Below are positions 62,321 through 64,000 of a DNA stretch of 64,000 bases, one piece after another. The stretch comes from Vespula vulgaris (Eukaryota > Arthropoda > Insecta > Hymenoptera > Vespidae). A model generated the notes under the pieces. That model was not told the origin of the DNA. It saw nothing but the letters and a program-made list of their open reading frames with translations, and made no database searches. Both the position numbers and the translations under genes were made by a program. The DNA is taken from assembly GCF_905475345.1 (NCBI RefSeq), contig NC_066586.1:5244400-5308399 (forward strand). The letters are read 5' to 3'. The first letter of the stretch is position 1, and each line of letters starts with the position of its first letter.

Positions 62321-64000
62321 ATGAGTTATCACCGTGGTGGTGGTAATAAACCCAAAGGTTTTGGATTCCCTGGTTTTCAAATGACAGGAACCAAACGAAG
62401 TGGTTCCAATATACCTCCTCCTCCACCAAATTCAGTACTGAGTAAACAAGGATATCACACTATGAACTCTATTACTGAAAATGCTTTATCTGCTTGTTGG
62501 GGTATGCCAAAGAAACGTAGCAAAACTGAAGAAGAGTAAGTAAAATGTTATATAATCGATAATTATTAATTTGTTATAAATATAAATCTAACTATTATAT
62601 TCATACAATAGATATTTTGAAGACGATGATGATCCTCCTACATCCTCCTTGGAGTATATACCTGCACCTGGATCGCCAACATATGATTTAATGAAAAAGA
62701 CAACACCAAAAGAAGATAGCGATAGCGAAGAAGATCCTTTAGATGCTTTTATGGCAGGTATTGATGCAGAAGTTAAGAAAAATAATTATGAAGCTCAGCT
62801 AGCAGAAGAAGATCGTAAAGAAGACAAGTCTAAAGGATTTAGAGCAGATATAGATGGAGAGGACGATGAAGAGAGTTATTATAGGTAAAGAGCAAGTTAT
62901 TGAATTTTTTCAAAAAAATATCAAAGAAGAATATCAAATAGTGATTACTAATTTTATAAGGTACATGGAAGAAAATCCTACTGCTGGATTACAACAAGAA
63001 GAGTCTGATCAGGAGATCGAATATGATGAAGATGGAAATCCTATAGCACCTCCCAAAAAAAAAGAGATTGATCCATTACCAGCAGTTGACCATAGTGAAA
63101 TAGAATATGAGTCTTTTGAAAAAAATTTTTATAATGTACACGAAGAAATTGCAAATTTAAGTAAGCAACAAATTGATGATTTAAGAAAGACTTTGGGTAT
63201 AAAAGTATCAGGACCTTCGCCACCGAATCCTGTCACTAGTTTCGGACATTTTGGATTTGACGATGCTCTGATAAAAGCCATTCGAAAGAATGAGTATACA
63301 CAACCCACACCAATTCAAGCTCAAGCTGTCCCTGCTGCCTTAAGTGGACGAGATATTATAGGTATTGCAAAAACTGGTAGTGGAAAGACAGCAGCTTTTA
63401 TATGGCCAATGTTAGTTCATATCATGGACCAGAGAGAATTAAAAACTGGAGATGGTCCTATTGGTCTTATTTTGGCACCAACTAGAGAATTATCTCAACA
63501 GGTGATTTAAGTTTTTACATTAAGGAAGATATATTAACAACATATTTACATAATTGAAATAAATATAAATCATATCCTATTTAGATTTATCAAGAAGCAA
63601 AGAAGTTTGGTAAAGTGTATAACATACAAGTCTGTTGTTGTTACGGGGGTGGTAGTAAATGGGAACAAAGTAAAGCTTTAGAAGCTGGTGCTGAAATAGT
63701 TGTTGCAACTCCTGGTAGAATGATTGACTTGGTTAAAATGAAAGCAACAAATTTAACAAGGGTCACATTTTTGGTATTGGATGAAGCGGATCGAATGTTT
63801 GATATGGGATTTGGTAAGTAAATTTATTTAAATTAAAATTAAAATCAAATTTTCGTTTGTTAATTTTTTTTTACAGAGCCTCAAGTGCGATCGATATGTA
63901 ATCACGTTAGACCAGACAGACAAACGCTACTTTTTAGCGCCACATTTAAGAAGAAAGTTGAAAAACTTGCTAGAGACGTTTTAACAGATCCAGTAAGGAT
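62321..64000 (+). CDS. DDX42: DEAD-box RNA helicase DDX42, 5' part; runs off right edge
   Basis: DDX42 (SF3b125) is an ATP-dependent RNA helicase associated with U2 snRNP/SF3b in nuclear pre-mRNA splicing. Exons: 62321-62535, 62612-62884, 62961-63501, 63585-63813, 63877-64000 (open at the edge); 460 residues visible of about 900 expected. A Gly/Pro-rich start (MSYHRGGGNKPKGFGFPGF) and acidic linker lead to the DDX42-specific segment YMEENPTAGLQQEE, DGNPIAPPKK and PLPAVDHSEIEYESFEKNFY. The helicase core follows: Q motif (YTQPTPIQAQ), motif I AKTGSGKT (299-306), Ia APTRELSQQ, GG in YGGGSKWEQ, Ib ATPGR, II DEAD (409-412) and III SAT. Human DDX42 aligns throughout by eye. The 76-bp intron at 62885-62960 joins YYR to YMEEN in frame. 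The C-terminal RecA domain is beyond the window. Confidence 0.96.

Overview
The window is a stretch of animal nuclear DNA, almost certainly from an insect and most likely a hymenopteran (bee, ant or wasp). The grounds are intron-rich genes with many short AT-rich introns (about 75-120 bp), abundant CpG in unique non-coding DNA, long (GA)n, (AT)n and (CGA)n tracts, and proteins of ordinary insect/vertebrate type. The species cannot be named from sequence alone. No bacterial, viral, CRISPR or operon-like content was seen. Exon limits were assigned by hand from splice signals and preserved reading frame, without transcript evidence. The summed lengths of all five genes that are complete in the window, and of Asator from its first visible ATG, are exact multiples of three.

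Left part (1-27.9 kb): the 5' part of an ankyrin (Ank2-type) gene on the minus strand. Fifteen exons (3214-8352) encode 24 ankyrin repeats and the start of the link to the spectrin-binding region. An intron of about 15.1 kb then separates them from the first coding exon (23453-23668). The ZU5/UPA/death-domain exons must lie beyond the left edge. A possible small cassette exon (1519-1623) and a possible one-pass membrane ORF (168-436) sit at that end. The long intron and the sequence upstream of the first exon are full of microsatellites and CpG-rich patches.

Middle part (27.9-40.6 kb): five compact housekeeping genes. Acylglycerol kinase (+) and DTL/Cdt2 (-) converge tail to tail. DTL and HSPBP1 (+) are divergent with about 0.8 kb between start codons. 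PEX19 (+) follows HSPBP1 in tandem and converges with phosphoglycerate kinase (-). PGK has an open in-frame upstream extension that resembles a mitochondrial presequence, and one GC-AG intron. The ankyrin gene has another GC-AG intron.

Right part (40.6-64 kb): about 7.5 kb with no recognised gene leads into a CpG- and GA-rich region that looks like the promoter/5' UTR of tau-tubulin kinase (Asator/TTBK, +, 14 coding exons). About 7 kb of AT-rich DNA follows, holding a 347-bp hAT-type non-autonomous element with a perfect 8-bp target duplication. The 5' half of the DEAD-box helicase DDX42 (+) then runs off the right edge.

The genes do not form a pathway and appear to be an ordinary syntenic block. 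I found no convincing new biological system. The best leads are the PGK N-terminal extension, the two GC-AG introns, the possible ankyrin cassette exon, alternative C-termini of TTBK with an SxIP motif, a nested inverted repeat in a TTBK intron, and the hAT element.
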